A DNA stretch of 64,000 nucleotides. Source: Ehretia macrophylla. Its lineage: Eukaryota > Streptophyta > Magnoliopsida > Boraginales > Ehretiaceae. The stretch covers positions 58,193,747 to 58,257,746 of the forward strand of contig CM075765.1 of assembly GCA_037974665.1 (NCBI GenBank). The letters run 5' to 3'. Below, piece by piece: positions 12,003 through 23,234 of the stretch. A model generated the notes under the pieces. That model made no database searches. It was given only the letters and a program-made list of their open reading frames with translations, and was not told where the DNA came from. Within the stretch, counting starts at the first letter, position 1, and each line of letters begins with the position of its first letter. Made by a program: the position numbers and the translations under genes.

Positions 12003-12294
12003 ATGATAGTCTTGCATGAGCCGGGATATGATTCTCGGTCTGTGGGGTAAAGGTCTAAAATGCTAAAGTGTTTATGTATGATTGCTAAGTGAAAAGAAAA
12101 TGTTCTAGCATGACTTTGTGAACTTGGAATGTTTATGTGTTTAGGTGAAATGGTTTGGCAAGTTGAACTTGTCTTATGTGAATTGTGTGATAGAATGTTG
12201 GATTGTTATTGACTTGAGTGTTATCTAATCTTATGTGCTATATTTCTGTCTATAAACTGCTTTTAAATGTTGCCAGCTATTGTGAGTTGCCACT

Positions 12295-15200
12295 ATGCTG
12301 CCACGTCGTGGTACTCAAGTTATAGGATCAGATGAAGAGGCAGCAGAACAGGGTCAGCAGTCGTTGCTTGAGCAGTTTATGGCTACCATGACTACTGCAG
12401 TAGACCGGATCACACAGGTACTACATGAGCAGAGGCAAGACAGGAATAATCCCTAGGGTAATCAAGCTAATCCTGGTGGACAGGGGTACAAAGTTGAGAA
12501 TAACCAGCTAGAGAAATTTCTGAGGCACGAGCCGGGAAAGTTCTTCGGAGAGCTTGATGATGAGGCGGCCGAGAGATGGATTAATCGAGTCGAGAAAATT
12601 TTCACAGCGTTGAGGTATACTGATGAGGCAAGAATAGACTATGTGTCATTCTTATTTGAGGGTGATGCAGAGCAGTGGTGGAATACTGTTTGGTTAAGGT
12701 GGGATTGTGAGTATGTTCCACACTTATGGGATGATTTTGTAAGTGAGTTCTGGGACAAATATATTCCGGAGATGGCTATGGAGAGACGGGAAGATGAGTT
12801 TGTGGCCCTGAAGCAGGGAAATATGACTGTTGCACAGTACGAGGCTAGGTTTGTTAGCCTGTCGAGGTATATGCCCGAGTAGGTACGGCCAGCTAGGAGG
12901 ATGATACATAGGTTTGTCCGTGGGTTGAGAATGGACGTACAGTTGCATTGGACTGGACAGACCTACACTACTTTTCCTGAGGCATTTCAAGCAGCCTCGA
13001 AGTTTGAGAAACGGAAGGCTGAGATGTTAGCTGAGAGCAGTCAGCCGAGTAAGAAGCAGTTTTTGGGGCAGAGCAGCCAGAGTCAGCCGAGGCAATTTCA
13101 GGCTTCTGCACAGGGTCCTCAGCAACGTCCGTATCAGCCACAGCAACAGATTCAGGCTAGGCCAGCTGTGACCAGACCTCAGCAGGGAACTACAGTTCCT
13201 ACCCCTGCCAGAGCCCCAACACCTACGGGAAACACTGCAGTTAGGCAAAATCAGCAGTGTAATTATTGTAATCGGCCAGGGCATATTGAGGCTAACTGCT
13301 GGAGGAAGAGTGGTAAATGTACGGGTTGTGGCAGTGATGATCACAGGGTGAGGGATTGCCCTAAATATAATAATGTTCAGGGCCGTGGTGGAGGTCAAGG
13401 TGTTCAAAATAGGGCAGCAGGTGCACGACCAGCACAGAGAGTTCAGGCTAGGGTATTTGCACTAGATACAGAGGAGCTGCCCGATACTACAGCTATTGTG
13501 GAAGGTACCTTTCTTCTCAATACTCAGCCAGTTGAAGTTTTGATTGATCCCGGAGCTACACATTCGTTTATAACTCCTGCATGTGCACGATCTGTGAATG
13601 TTTGCATTGATAAATTGCCTCATGAAGTTGAAGTTAGTACTCATTTGGGTGCAAAATTTGTTACTGAGTCTATTTGCAAATCTTGTGATATATGTATTGA
13701 GAACCGTAAATTTCCTGCTGATTTAATTATACTACCATTCCGTGTCTTTGAATTCATTTTGGGATTGGACTGGTTGGGAAAGTATTATGCTCAGTTGGAT
13801 TGTAAAACAAAGGTCGTTTATCTTAAGGGTCCTGGCCTGCCGGTACTAGAGATTGTTGGGAACTGCAGGGCTGCCCGCATTCCACTTTTATCAGTGATCA
13901 AGACTTCTAAGTTGTTGAATAGGGGTTGTGAAGCTTACTTAGCCGATTTGATCAATCAGCCTACTGATAAGTTGAGTCTGAATGAGGTTCCGATTGTTAG
14001 AGAATTCCCTAGTGTATTTCCCGAGGAATTACCGGGTTTACCACTGGATAGGGAGATTGAGTTTGTGATTGATCTTGTACTAGGCACTGCGCCAATTTCT
14101 AGGAGTCCTTACAGGATGGCATCGGCTAAACTTCAGGAGTTAAAAATTCAGCTTCAGAACTTGCTTGAGAAAGGGTTTATACAACCTAGTTCTTCGCCGT
14201 GGGGCGCACCTGTGTTGTTTGTGAGAAAGAAAGACGGCACGCTATGGTTATGCATTGATTACAGGGGACTTAATCAAGTCACGATTAAGAATAAATACCC
14301 CTTGCCGTTGATTGAAGAATTGTTTGACCAATTGCAGGGTGCGAGTGTTTACTCCAAATTTGACTTGAGGCAGGGTTACTATCAACTTAGAATTCGGAGT
14401 GACGATATACCAAAGACGGCATTCAGGACTAGATATGGCCACTATGAATTTGTTGTTTTGCCGTTTGGATTGACGAATGCACCAGCCGCATTCATGGACT
14501 TGATGCAGAGGGTTTTTCGGCCTTACCTTGATCAGTTTGTCGTGATCTTTATTGACGACATTTTAGTGTATTCGAAGAACGAGGCTGAACATGAGCAATA
14601 CTTGAGGATTGTGCTTCAGACCTTGCAGGAAAACAGGCTTTTTGCTAAATTCAGCAAATGCGAGTTTTGGTTGAATCAGATATCTTTTCTAGGCCATATC
14701 ATTTCAGATCGAGGAATTTCAGTAGACCCAGCTAAGATTGAAGTTGTTTCAGCTTGGAAGAGACCTGAGACGGTGCCAGAGATTCAGAGTTTTCTTGGAT
14801 TGGCAGGTTACTACCGGAGATTTGTTAAAGACTTTTCCAAAATTTCTGGATCTTTGAGCCAGTTGACTCGGAAGAAAGTTGCTTACAACTAGGATACTAA
14901 ATGTGAATCCAGTTTCCAAGAATTGAAGAAGAGACTAACTACTGCTCCTATACTAGCTTTACCTGAGGGAACAGAGAACTTTGTTGTCTACAGTGATGCA
15001 TCTAAGGAAGGTTTGGGCTGTGTTTTAATGCAGAATGGTAAGGTGATTGCCTATGCTTCTAGGAAATTGAAACCTTATGAAGTCAACTACCCTACACATG
15101 ATCTTGAGTTAGCTGCAGTTGTGTTTGCATTGAAGAACTGGCGTCATTACTTGTGGGGTAGCAAATTTGAAATTTTTACTAACCACAAGAGTCTCAAGTA

Positions 15201-16911
15201 TTTGTTTTCACAGAAGGATCTAAATATGAGGCAGCGGAGATGGCTAGAGCTATTGGGTGGTTATAACTGTTCTATTAACTATGTGCCAGGTAAGGCAAAT
15301 GTTGTTGCTGATGCTTTGAGCCGAAAGGCTACTGTTGCAAGCTTGATTATCAAGGACTGGGAGACTTTGGAAGAAATTTGTTCATGGAAACCAGAAGCTA
15401 CTGAGGTAGGGATTCGGTTTGCTAGTTTACAGATTCAGTCAGGGTTGCTAGCACAGATCAGAGAGGCTCAGAAGACTGATCCTCACATCTTGAAGATCCA
15501 AGAAAAATCAAAAGGGGGAGAGTCGGAGTTTAAATTACATGCAGATGGCATCTTCAGATTCAGGGACATAGTATGTGTTCCTGATGATCCGACTTTGAAG
15601 AATGAGATCCTGTCCGAGGCACATAATTCGAGGTATACGATTCACCCGGGCAGTACTAAGATGTATAGAGATTTGAAGCAACACTTCTGGTGGAACAATA
15701 TGAAGAGGGAGATTGCTGGGTATGTATCCAGATGTTTGACTTGTCAGAGGGTTAAAGTTGAGCATCAGAGGCCAGCCGGACTTCTACAGCCGTTGTCGAT
15801 TCCGCAATGGAAGTGGGTACATATAACAATGGACCTTGTGACCGATCTTCCTAGATCTCCGAGAGGATGTGATTCTGTTTGGGTTGTTGTGGACTGCTTG
15901 ACTAAAGTTACACATTTTATTCCCGTGAACAAACAGGATAGCCTTGATAAGTTAGCTGAACTTTATGTTGCTAATATTGTGAGATTGCATGGTGTGCCAC
16001 AGAGTATAGTGTCAGATAGGGATCCCAGATTCAGATCTCGTTTTTGGTAGAAGTTGCAAGAGGCCATGGGAACTAAGTTGAGCTTCAGTACTGCATATCA
16101 TCCGCAAACTGATGGCCAGTCTGAGAGAACCATCAGGATCTTGGAAGACATGCTACGGGCATATGTGCTAGACTTTGGGAAGAATTGGGAGAAGTTTTTG
16201 CCTTTAGCGGAGTTCGCCTACAACAATAGTTATCAATCTACTATAGGTATGGCTCCCTACGAGGCGTTGTATGGTCGGAAATGCAGATCCCCATTATATT
16301 GGGAAGAGGTTGGAGAGATGAGAACAGTTGATCCGACTGTGTTACCTGAGATGATTAAGATGGTAGATAATGTTCACCTTATTCGCTAGCGTATGCTTAC
16401 AGCTCAGAGTCGTCAGAAGAGTTATGCGGATAAGCACCGTCGAGATCTTGAGTTTGATTTGGGAGATTGGGTGTTTCTTAAGATTTCTCCACGGAAGGGA
16501 TTGATTCGGCACGGTAAGAGTGGGAAGCTTAGTCCCAGGTATGTGGGTCCGTATGAGATCACCGAAAAGGTAGGTCCTTTGGCTTATCGATTAGCTTTGC
16601 CTCCGAGCTTGTCGAGACTGCACGATGTGTTCCACGTGTCTATGTTGAAGAAGTACCATCCAGACCCTTCACATGTACTTGAACCAGAGCCTTTGCAGAT
16701 TGAAGAGAAGTTGTCTTATGAAGAGAAACCGATTCAAATTGTGGATCGAAAAGTTCAGGAGCTTCGCAAAAAGAGTATTCCGTTAGTGAAGGTTCTGTGG
16801 AATCATCATGGGTTTGAGGAAGCAACTTGGGAAAGAGAGGACCAAGTTCGGGATCAGTATCCGGAGTTATTTGTTGACCAGGTAAGAATTGCGTGGGCAC
16901 AATTGTTTTAA
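12295..16911 (+). pseudogene. Element 2 gag-pol, one frame with five TAG stops
   Basis: A single frame runs from ATG 12295 to TAA 16909-16911 with in-frame TAG at 12454, 12880, 14890, 16048 and 16387. Gag ends in a Q/P-rich linker and two CCHC knuckles (about 13258-13362, CX2CX4HX4C each). The aspartic protease site near 13544 reads DPGATHSF, where the active site should be DSG or DTG, so a serine codon has become proline. RT has [10 protein letters not shown] (about 14360) and [10 protein letters not shown] (about 14548). RNase H has YSDASKEG (about 14990). Integrase has the zinc region with CLTCQ, MDL, SDRDPRF and TDGQSERT. The C-terminus (about 16770-16890) has chromodomain signature words KVLW, EEATWE and YPELF. 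The product would be capsid, enzymes and a chromatin-targeting integrase. Non-functional as read. Confidence 0.95.
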
Positions 16912-16922
16912 GGGGGAGAGGG
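16910..16922 (+). promoter_or_regulatory. Element 2 polypurine tract
   Basis: AAGGGGGAGAGGG directly before the 3' LTR, overlapping the gag-pol stop codon TAA (16909-16911). Confidence 0.85.
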
Positions 16923-19216
16923 TGCAATACCCGAGCCCGGAATGTGAAAATTCTTTGTTTATTATTTTAAAAATTATATTTCCTTAAATGGTTTGTGAAT
17001 TAACTGTTACTTTCTCGCCGACGCAACGTGCATTGCATTTAAGGAGTGATAGCTAGATAACGATTTCTAGTCCTGAGCAAATACTGAACCTACTATTTAG
17101 ATGACTTAAATTTTATATTTTAAATGTTGCTAGCTTTAATTGAACTTACCTTAGCTGAAATGGCTTTAAACCGCACAAAATAGGGCTCTTTGACCAAGTT
17201 TTAAGTTGTTGACCTTGGACCTTTGACTTGTTGACCAATTTAACACTTATAAGCTAAAATAACTAAGCAAAATAAAAAGAAAACAGTAGCAAAACAGCCA
17301 GCTCTGGCCGTGACTTTGAAGAGAGAAAAAAAAAATATTTCAACTTTCAATCGATCAATCTTCGCGTGAGCTCGTGCGGGGTGGTTTCCAAGGCAACCAA
17401 CGTTGTTTTCCTAGCGACTAGGAGTACCTAAGGTGAGGGAAGCATGTTATTTGCGCATTATACATTGTGTATGTCAACTTTGTCCATTTTTAGATTTATC
17501 CATAGATCGTTATTTAAAGCGATTTGATACTTCTAGAATGTTCCTTGTCATTTGTAGAACATGTATTTATAGCTTTGTAACATTTTCTGCGGTTAAATGT
17601 TGTGATTGCAAATTGAATTGTGAAATGAAGTGTTTTGTGAATAGTAAAACCTTGAAACGTTGAAGTTGCGCTGTTATGCTTTCCGTTGATGTAGAAACGT
17701 GCTAGGAATGCTAGAATGCTAAAATGTGTGGTTTGTTTGGGTTGCGTAGAGGAAAAAACGAGAATTAAGACTTTGGGAAAGTCGGGGTCGTTTAGGTTGA
17801 CTTTGGCGTTTTCTCATTTTGCGTGTTGGCATTGCTTCAGGAAGCCGTGGAAGCACTTTTGGTGCGATTATGGCGTTGGTTGGGTGTTTGGTTGTTGTAG
17901 TTGTAGTTCAAACGAGAAAGGGGGAAATCGGGGCTTTGCGCGAGTTCTAGGGTAAAGTAAGGTTTCGGGGTCTATAGACGTGCCTTATGGTGACCTAGGA
18001 GGGTTGGCGAAGTCGGTTTCCAGAACTCGTGGCTCGTTTGGAAATGGTAGCATTTTGATAGTTGGGGCCGATTTGTGTTTTTGTGTGTTTACTTGTCTTT
18101 ATGCTTATAGAATGCTTAGAATTACTTGAATTACTTGTTTGAGTTGTTTTGGATTGAATTGCTTATCAAATTGCTGCTATTGCATGCAAGAGTAACCTAC
18201 TTTGTTATTCTCCCACGTGTGGCTTTGTCGCTTGTTTATCGCTTGTTTATCATCTTGTATCGAGTCTTGCATTGCATAGTGTATCGCGCGTGAGTGATGG
18301 GCCTCTCTGGGTAGCCTTGGGTTGCCAGTGTTGGTTGCTCTAGCTCCGCTGCTATTCCCTTTCTCGCTTGGGTTGCCTCCCAGGGTGATTTGGGTCGTAG
18401 GCTGATGGATACTTCCGGGGTATTCCAAACTGGTGTTATAAGGTGGTTTGGGCCAGCGCGTCGTCATCGAATTCGTGTTTGGAAGTTGCTCGTGAAAAGA
18501 GTATCGTATCCTTTGAATGAGTGTTTGTAGCTTTAAATACTTGCCTTGCTTTATTGTTGGCTTTGGTTGTATCATTATATGATTTGTATGTATTGCTTGG
18601 CTAATTGCATTGCATACTCCTCTCATCTCCGTCCTTGAGACCAATTGCCCTCGCTGAGCAATAGTTTTTGCTCATTCCTTTCTATACCATGTTTTTACAG
18701 GAGTAGTTGAAGCAGACCCTCTCGAGGTAATAGAGGAGGAGGAGCAGGTGGAGGTGTTTCCGTGATAGCACTTCCCTGCTTTGCTGGTGGTTGGTTACCA
18801 GTTTTGTGCAAACCTTGTTTGTTATGTATATTGCGTGAAGGACGCTTAATTTTGAGGCTTGTAGCCTTGTATGTATTTTCCTATTTTGAGACCTTTAATG
18901 GTCTTATGTTGTAATGGTTTAAAGTTTGTAAAATTGTAAACTTATACTCGAATGACTAGTGAAGAAATGCATGCTAATAGCTAATGGTTTAGTGGCATGA
19001 ATACCTGTGTAGTATGCATGGCATTTTTGGTTTGGAAAGTTGGATAATAGGAAATCTATGTCTGGAAGAAAGTGGGCTGGTTGGATTACTATTATATGAC
19101 TTTCGCAAGTGTTATATTGATTTTAGGGTTTTCGGATCGTCCGCGGTACAGAGGAGACTCCGTCCATGTGTCGGGTCCGGGCTTGGCCTTTTGCGGGGTC
19201 GGGTCGGGGCGTGACA
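16923..19216 (+). repeat. Element 2 3' LTR
   Basis: 2,294 bases; begins TGCAATACCC (one transition from the 5' LTR) and ends GTGACA. Internal features mirror the 5' copy: donor 17433, acceptor ending 18700, mini frame 18703-18765. Confidence 0.95.
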
Positions 19217-19252
19217 GATAGGGAGAGGAATGGAGTTGGCTCGACAGAGGAA
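19217..19252 (+). repeat. Dispersed repeat copy A, right half
   Basis: Starts with the duplicated GATAG, then GGGAGAGGAATGG and AGTTGGCTCGACAGAGGAA. This right part matches the inverted copy at 57860-57917 base for base over most of its length. Confidence 0.85.
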
Positions 19253-22200
19253 GAAACGGCTCTTAGGCTAATAACCATTGTTCCAGAATCTAGCTAGTTC
19301 TATTTTCACTAATCCGAATCTAGGGGTTGTTCACGAATGTCTTCTTTCATAAGAGCAAGAGCTTTCGACAAAGGGCATCGTTTTTAAGTAATTGATAGAC
19401 CTCTCCTACTATACAGAAAAATAATCCGATTATGTGCATTTTGCTGGGCTTAGCCCTCCCCACCCCTTTCGACGCAGCAATGAGAACAGTAGGCTTTACC
19501 TTTACCTCTTGGCGAAGGAGTGAATGACTCTTCTTCTTTTAGGCTGGCATGGTCTTAGAATGCATGATTGAAGTACGGACTAAAAGCAGTTTTTCGGGAT
19601 AAACTCGGTGGGATAACAAGGCATACCCTTTTTCTGATTCTGACTGTCTTGCAAACCTTGCTTTAAAGCTTTCACGTGGGAAATTGATAATGTCAATAGG
19701 CATTCCATTTTAACTCCTTTTTTTTGAATGATAATAATAATAATATAAGGGTACACGTCCAACTTAAATGGAAGATGATTTTCATTAGATGCTCTCCTGG
19801 CTTTAGCAAAATAACAACAGTTGGTAATATTCTAGGTAAGAAAGAAGCCAATGTCCCTAGTATCAAGAAGAGGGTATTAGGAATCATAGGTTGTACATTC
19901 ATATTCAAGATGTTTATGAATAGGACTAGTTGCTTTAAGGCGATGAGATAATCCTGGAAATTCTCCCTCTACAGGCCTTATCTCTGCTTTGAATAGCTAA
20001 TTGCCCAGACAAAGAAGGTCATAGAAGGCAACCCTCAGGGGTATGATAAAGCCTCAATCGATCTTTCCCTCACTACTGAAGCTTATATGTTAAGGATAGA
20101 GTCATTTCACCGATACGGATAACCAACTTGAGGAAGAATACCCCGGATGAACACTTCTCTCATCCCACTACTACACTATCCATGTCCTATTCTTGGACTA
20201 TTATACCTGCTGGCCTTGCTACCCTTTACGTGTCTGCTCAAAACCGAAATGAATAGCCAACTCGTTTAGCTTGTCTTACCCCTGGCATTACTCGCCCGAA
20301 CAACTAATGTGCGTAGCCAATACACCAGCTACTCTTTCAACTCGCCACCTTCGAATTAGGAAGCTTCTACCATTCATGTTCAAAAGGCCAACCACAGGAA
20401 CAAGACCAGTTGACTGCGAGTTAAATCATGAGTAGATGGGCAAGTCAAGCCTGCTAGTAGCAAGTATTCAAACTAGAGGCAAAACTCTTTCATACTTTTT
20501 TTCCATAATCATAGGAAGAGGAAAGGGAATCTCATTCTCTTTTTGATTTTAGGAAGAGAGGCTTTAGGGCACTTGTTTGCCGGTTCATTCGGTTCAAGGG
20601 ATTGATTCCAAGTATTCTACTCGTGGCTTCGAAATCCTGCTTTTTTTAATTAAAGTCTTGCTCTCCTTTCTGAACCGTATAGATAGGATATCTTTGCTTT
20701 GCTGCCTCTTTCTTCTCTATTATTAAATCGATTTCCTCCTTACCTTACAACAGCGGTTCTTCCCTTTCCTTTAGGTTACTAAATGGTTCTCTTTGCCCCA
20801 TGAGACTGAAAGGAGTGAACTCGTTCCTTATCATAGAAGTTAGCCCTTGACGGCCTTATCTGCTTCACCAGCTTCTGGTTCGTCACTCAAATCCTTCTTT
20901 GGAATTGAATTTCTCTCTCATAGGGCCAAAGGTCGTAGCTTAGCGAGCGTCTTCGTTATAAGAACTTCTTACTCAATAAGACTAAGAACTACCATTCCTC
21001 TAATGGCATGGTCTAGCTTCATCATTCCACAAAACTATAAAAATAAAAAAAAAGAATTTATTTACTACACTGAAACCCCATCCTAAAGAGGGGCACTCAA
21101 GCTTGAACTTACTCTTTTCAATGTAAAACCCCTTGTCTGCTTCTACAAATGTGTTAATGGCTGCTTTTTCTGATTCCTATGATTCCGTGGATTCAATTGC
21201 GTATGTTATGTATGATTCAGTGGATGAAAGATCGGATTATTCTATTTAAGCATATCTTTCATCTGCATTTTCTCTAGTGGTATCTGCTACTTAAGTTTGA
21301 CTTTAGCTTCCAAAAAAGAAAGAACATCCTTACTCAAAAGACGAGACTTGGATCAAGGATCCACGCCTTCCCTTACAGAAAGGTCCGCTTCAACCACCGC
21401 TAATGGAATTGTTGAATTCATTTCCTCTGCCTTACCCGACTCACTGGCATCGGGCTCTCACTTGTCAGTTTGGCTTTGAATTGTCAAATCCCCTCTCTGT
21501 CCTTCTTCCTTGCCGACTATAGAGCCATGAAAGACTTAAAGGCAGATACTTCGATTGCTTATTTGCAGGCCTATGATTCGTCAGCTTCTTTAAATGTTGA
21601 TTCTACAGTGCCAACTTCTGTTCCAGAATCAGTCCCTAGAACAACTGGAAGAGAAACTACAACCTCTGCTTCCTCATCTACTAATGTAGAATTCTATTGT
21701 TATAGAATCACATACAGCTTTTGGCTAATGGTTATGAAAATCAAATTGACTTTCATCGATCGAAAGATGCTCTAGACCCGCCCACCGCTCTTCTCTGCAA
21801 CCATCGCAAAATGTTCTCTCCACCGCTACCCAACCTTTCTGAATGAAGAGGAAACTCTTTGCCCAAAGGGTCACAAGGGTGCAAGCAACTAGTGTAGCCT
21901 AAGAATTCATCTCAATCTTATCTTTGTCAGCTCTTTTTGAGCTATTCTTTTACCCCCTTTATCAAAGCCCTCCGATCGAGTAGTAAAGACAAAGGGAAAG
22001 GATTTCTTTCCGTTTTTCATCACTATTCAAAACAAAGAAACTGAACGAGGCTAAAGAATAACAGAATCTTTAATTAAAGTCGAGAAATCACATTATAGAG
22101 TGATCAATCATCTACTTTCAACCGCATTTCCACCACGATTTTGATCCAAACGAGAAGCTTTGGCTACCTGTTCACTGACCCTAGATGGTTTGCCATTTAG

Positions 22201-23161
22201 TTCATTCGTTGTAGCAGAGCAAATAAGGTGTCATTCTCAGTCAAAATTCCTTGTATGAAAATGGCATGGATGAGTTGGAGTAAATGCTAAAAACATAATA
22301 GTCTCTGATGCCGTTATTGGCCACCCCTTTTGCTTTGACTGCTGGATTGAAAAAATGTATCGTTTCCCTGGATCCTTTATCCTTGTCGGCGCCTGGATCG
22401 ACATCAAACTAATTCTGGCAGGAATTAGATTCTCTCTTTTTGACTAGCAGCAAATGCAAAAGGTGAAAAGACTGGCACTGGTTTTGCCAAGGGAAAAGAT
22501 TTCCTCAAAAAGAAATAAAAGGACTGGCTTACTCTATTACCTTCTTACTTGGATAACTCTCCCTGGTTGGCTTGCTTCCTGTTTTTGCCCTTGTTTCTTT
22601 GGAGAGATATGAGAGTCCTCCTAATTATAAATTCTTTCTTATTTATTGAATTTAAGAAAGTATTCTCCTTAATACTTAGCGTTAGCCTAACCTTTGACTT
22701 AGCTCTTGCCTACTCTTATCCTAAATAGAGAAATCAATTAAGAAGGCTCTCCTTTTCTTTTGCGTAAAATAACAGGACTTCCAGATAAAGATAGACTACT
22801 GGGAATGCCACTACTAAAACTAGCTTTTAAACTGGTACTGACGAGCCCTACGAACTAGCATTTAGACTCTAGGGGCAGGGGCTTAAACTGAGACAAGGAC
22901 TGCTACAAGGCATTGGAACTGAATAGAAAACCGAAGATATATAGACTTCCATTGCTTAAGGAGGGGCACCACTCACTCCTCTTTAAGTTAAGTCTTTAAG
23001 CATAGGAGTCTTTGACTCCAATTGAAGATAACTTAAGGGAGCTCGCCTGGGAATAGGAATGAATACAAAAGGGAAAAGTCGCCGAAACGAGTCTAAAGGC
23101 CAAAGAGTAATCTTTGAAGGCTACTATGCCTCTTTCCTCGTAGTAGAGTGTAAGGTAGGTT
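19253..23161. other. Mitochondrial-type intergenic DNA
   Basis: About 3.9 kb without an identifiable gene. It has an AAT microsatellite-like run near 19733-19744 and several 60-100 codon open frames (for example 19724-19951, 21470-21775 plus; 19693-19908 minus) with no recognised domain. The style (mixed purine/pyrimidine tracts, many 5-10 bp local repeats) resembles angiosperm mitochondrial spacers. I see nothing else in it. Confidence 0.4.
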
Positions 23162-23234
23162 TGGGTATAGCAGGACTTGAACCTACGACCATTAGGTTAA
23201 AATCACAATACTCTACCAACTAAGCTATACACCC
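23162..23234 (-). pseudogene. trnK: Degenerate mitochondrial trnK(UUU)
   Basis: On the minus strand the sequence folds as a 73-base tRNA: acceptor GGGTGTA pairing with TATACCC plus discriminator A, D-loop AGTTGGTA, anticodon loop ATTTTAA with TTT anticodon (lysine), T-arm GGTTCAAGTCC. The anticodon stem TTGTG/CCTAA has a U-C mismatch at pair 30-40, loop position 32 is A instead of the usual pyrimidine, and the D-stem has two wobble pairs. From memory of plant mitochondrial trnK, several differences are C to T. It would read AAA/AAG codons in mitochondria if functional, but the changes point to a pseudogene. Confidence 0.8.

Larger units (their letters stand above)
9684..19216 (+). mobile_element. 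Element 2: complete Ty3 chromovirus (Tekay/Del-like)
   Basis: LTRs at 9684-11982 and 16923-19216, primer site 11991-12002, gag-pol 12295-16911, polypurine tract 16910-16922. The target duplication GATAG is perfect (9679-9683 and 19217-19221). Domain order gag, protease, RT, RNase H, integrase and chromodomain puts it among the chromodomain Ty3 elements. The coding frame has five TAG stops and no frameshift. The LTRs differ by several substitutions in the first 130 bases (about 5% by eye), so insertion is not recent. The Tekay/Del label is from family knowledge and needs a tree. Confidence 0.95.

Noticed and set aside
18177..18644. 155-codon minus-strand frame inside the element 2 3' LTR
   Set aside because: Antisense shadow in the LTR; the 5' LTR copy is shorter and no domain is present.
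22096..22200. Minus-strand open stretch reading KPSRVSEQVAKASRLDQN before a stop
   Set aside because: Looks protein-like, but I could not place it in any family and upstream frames are closed.
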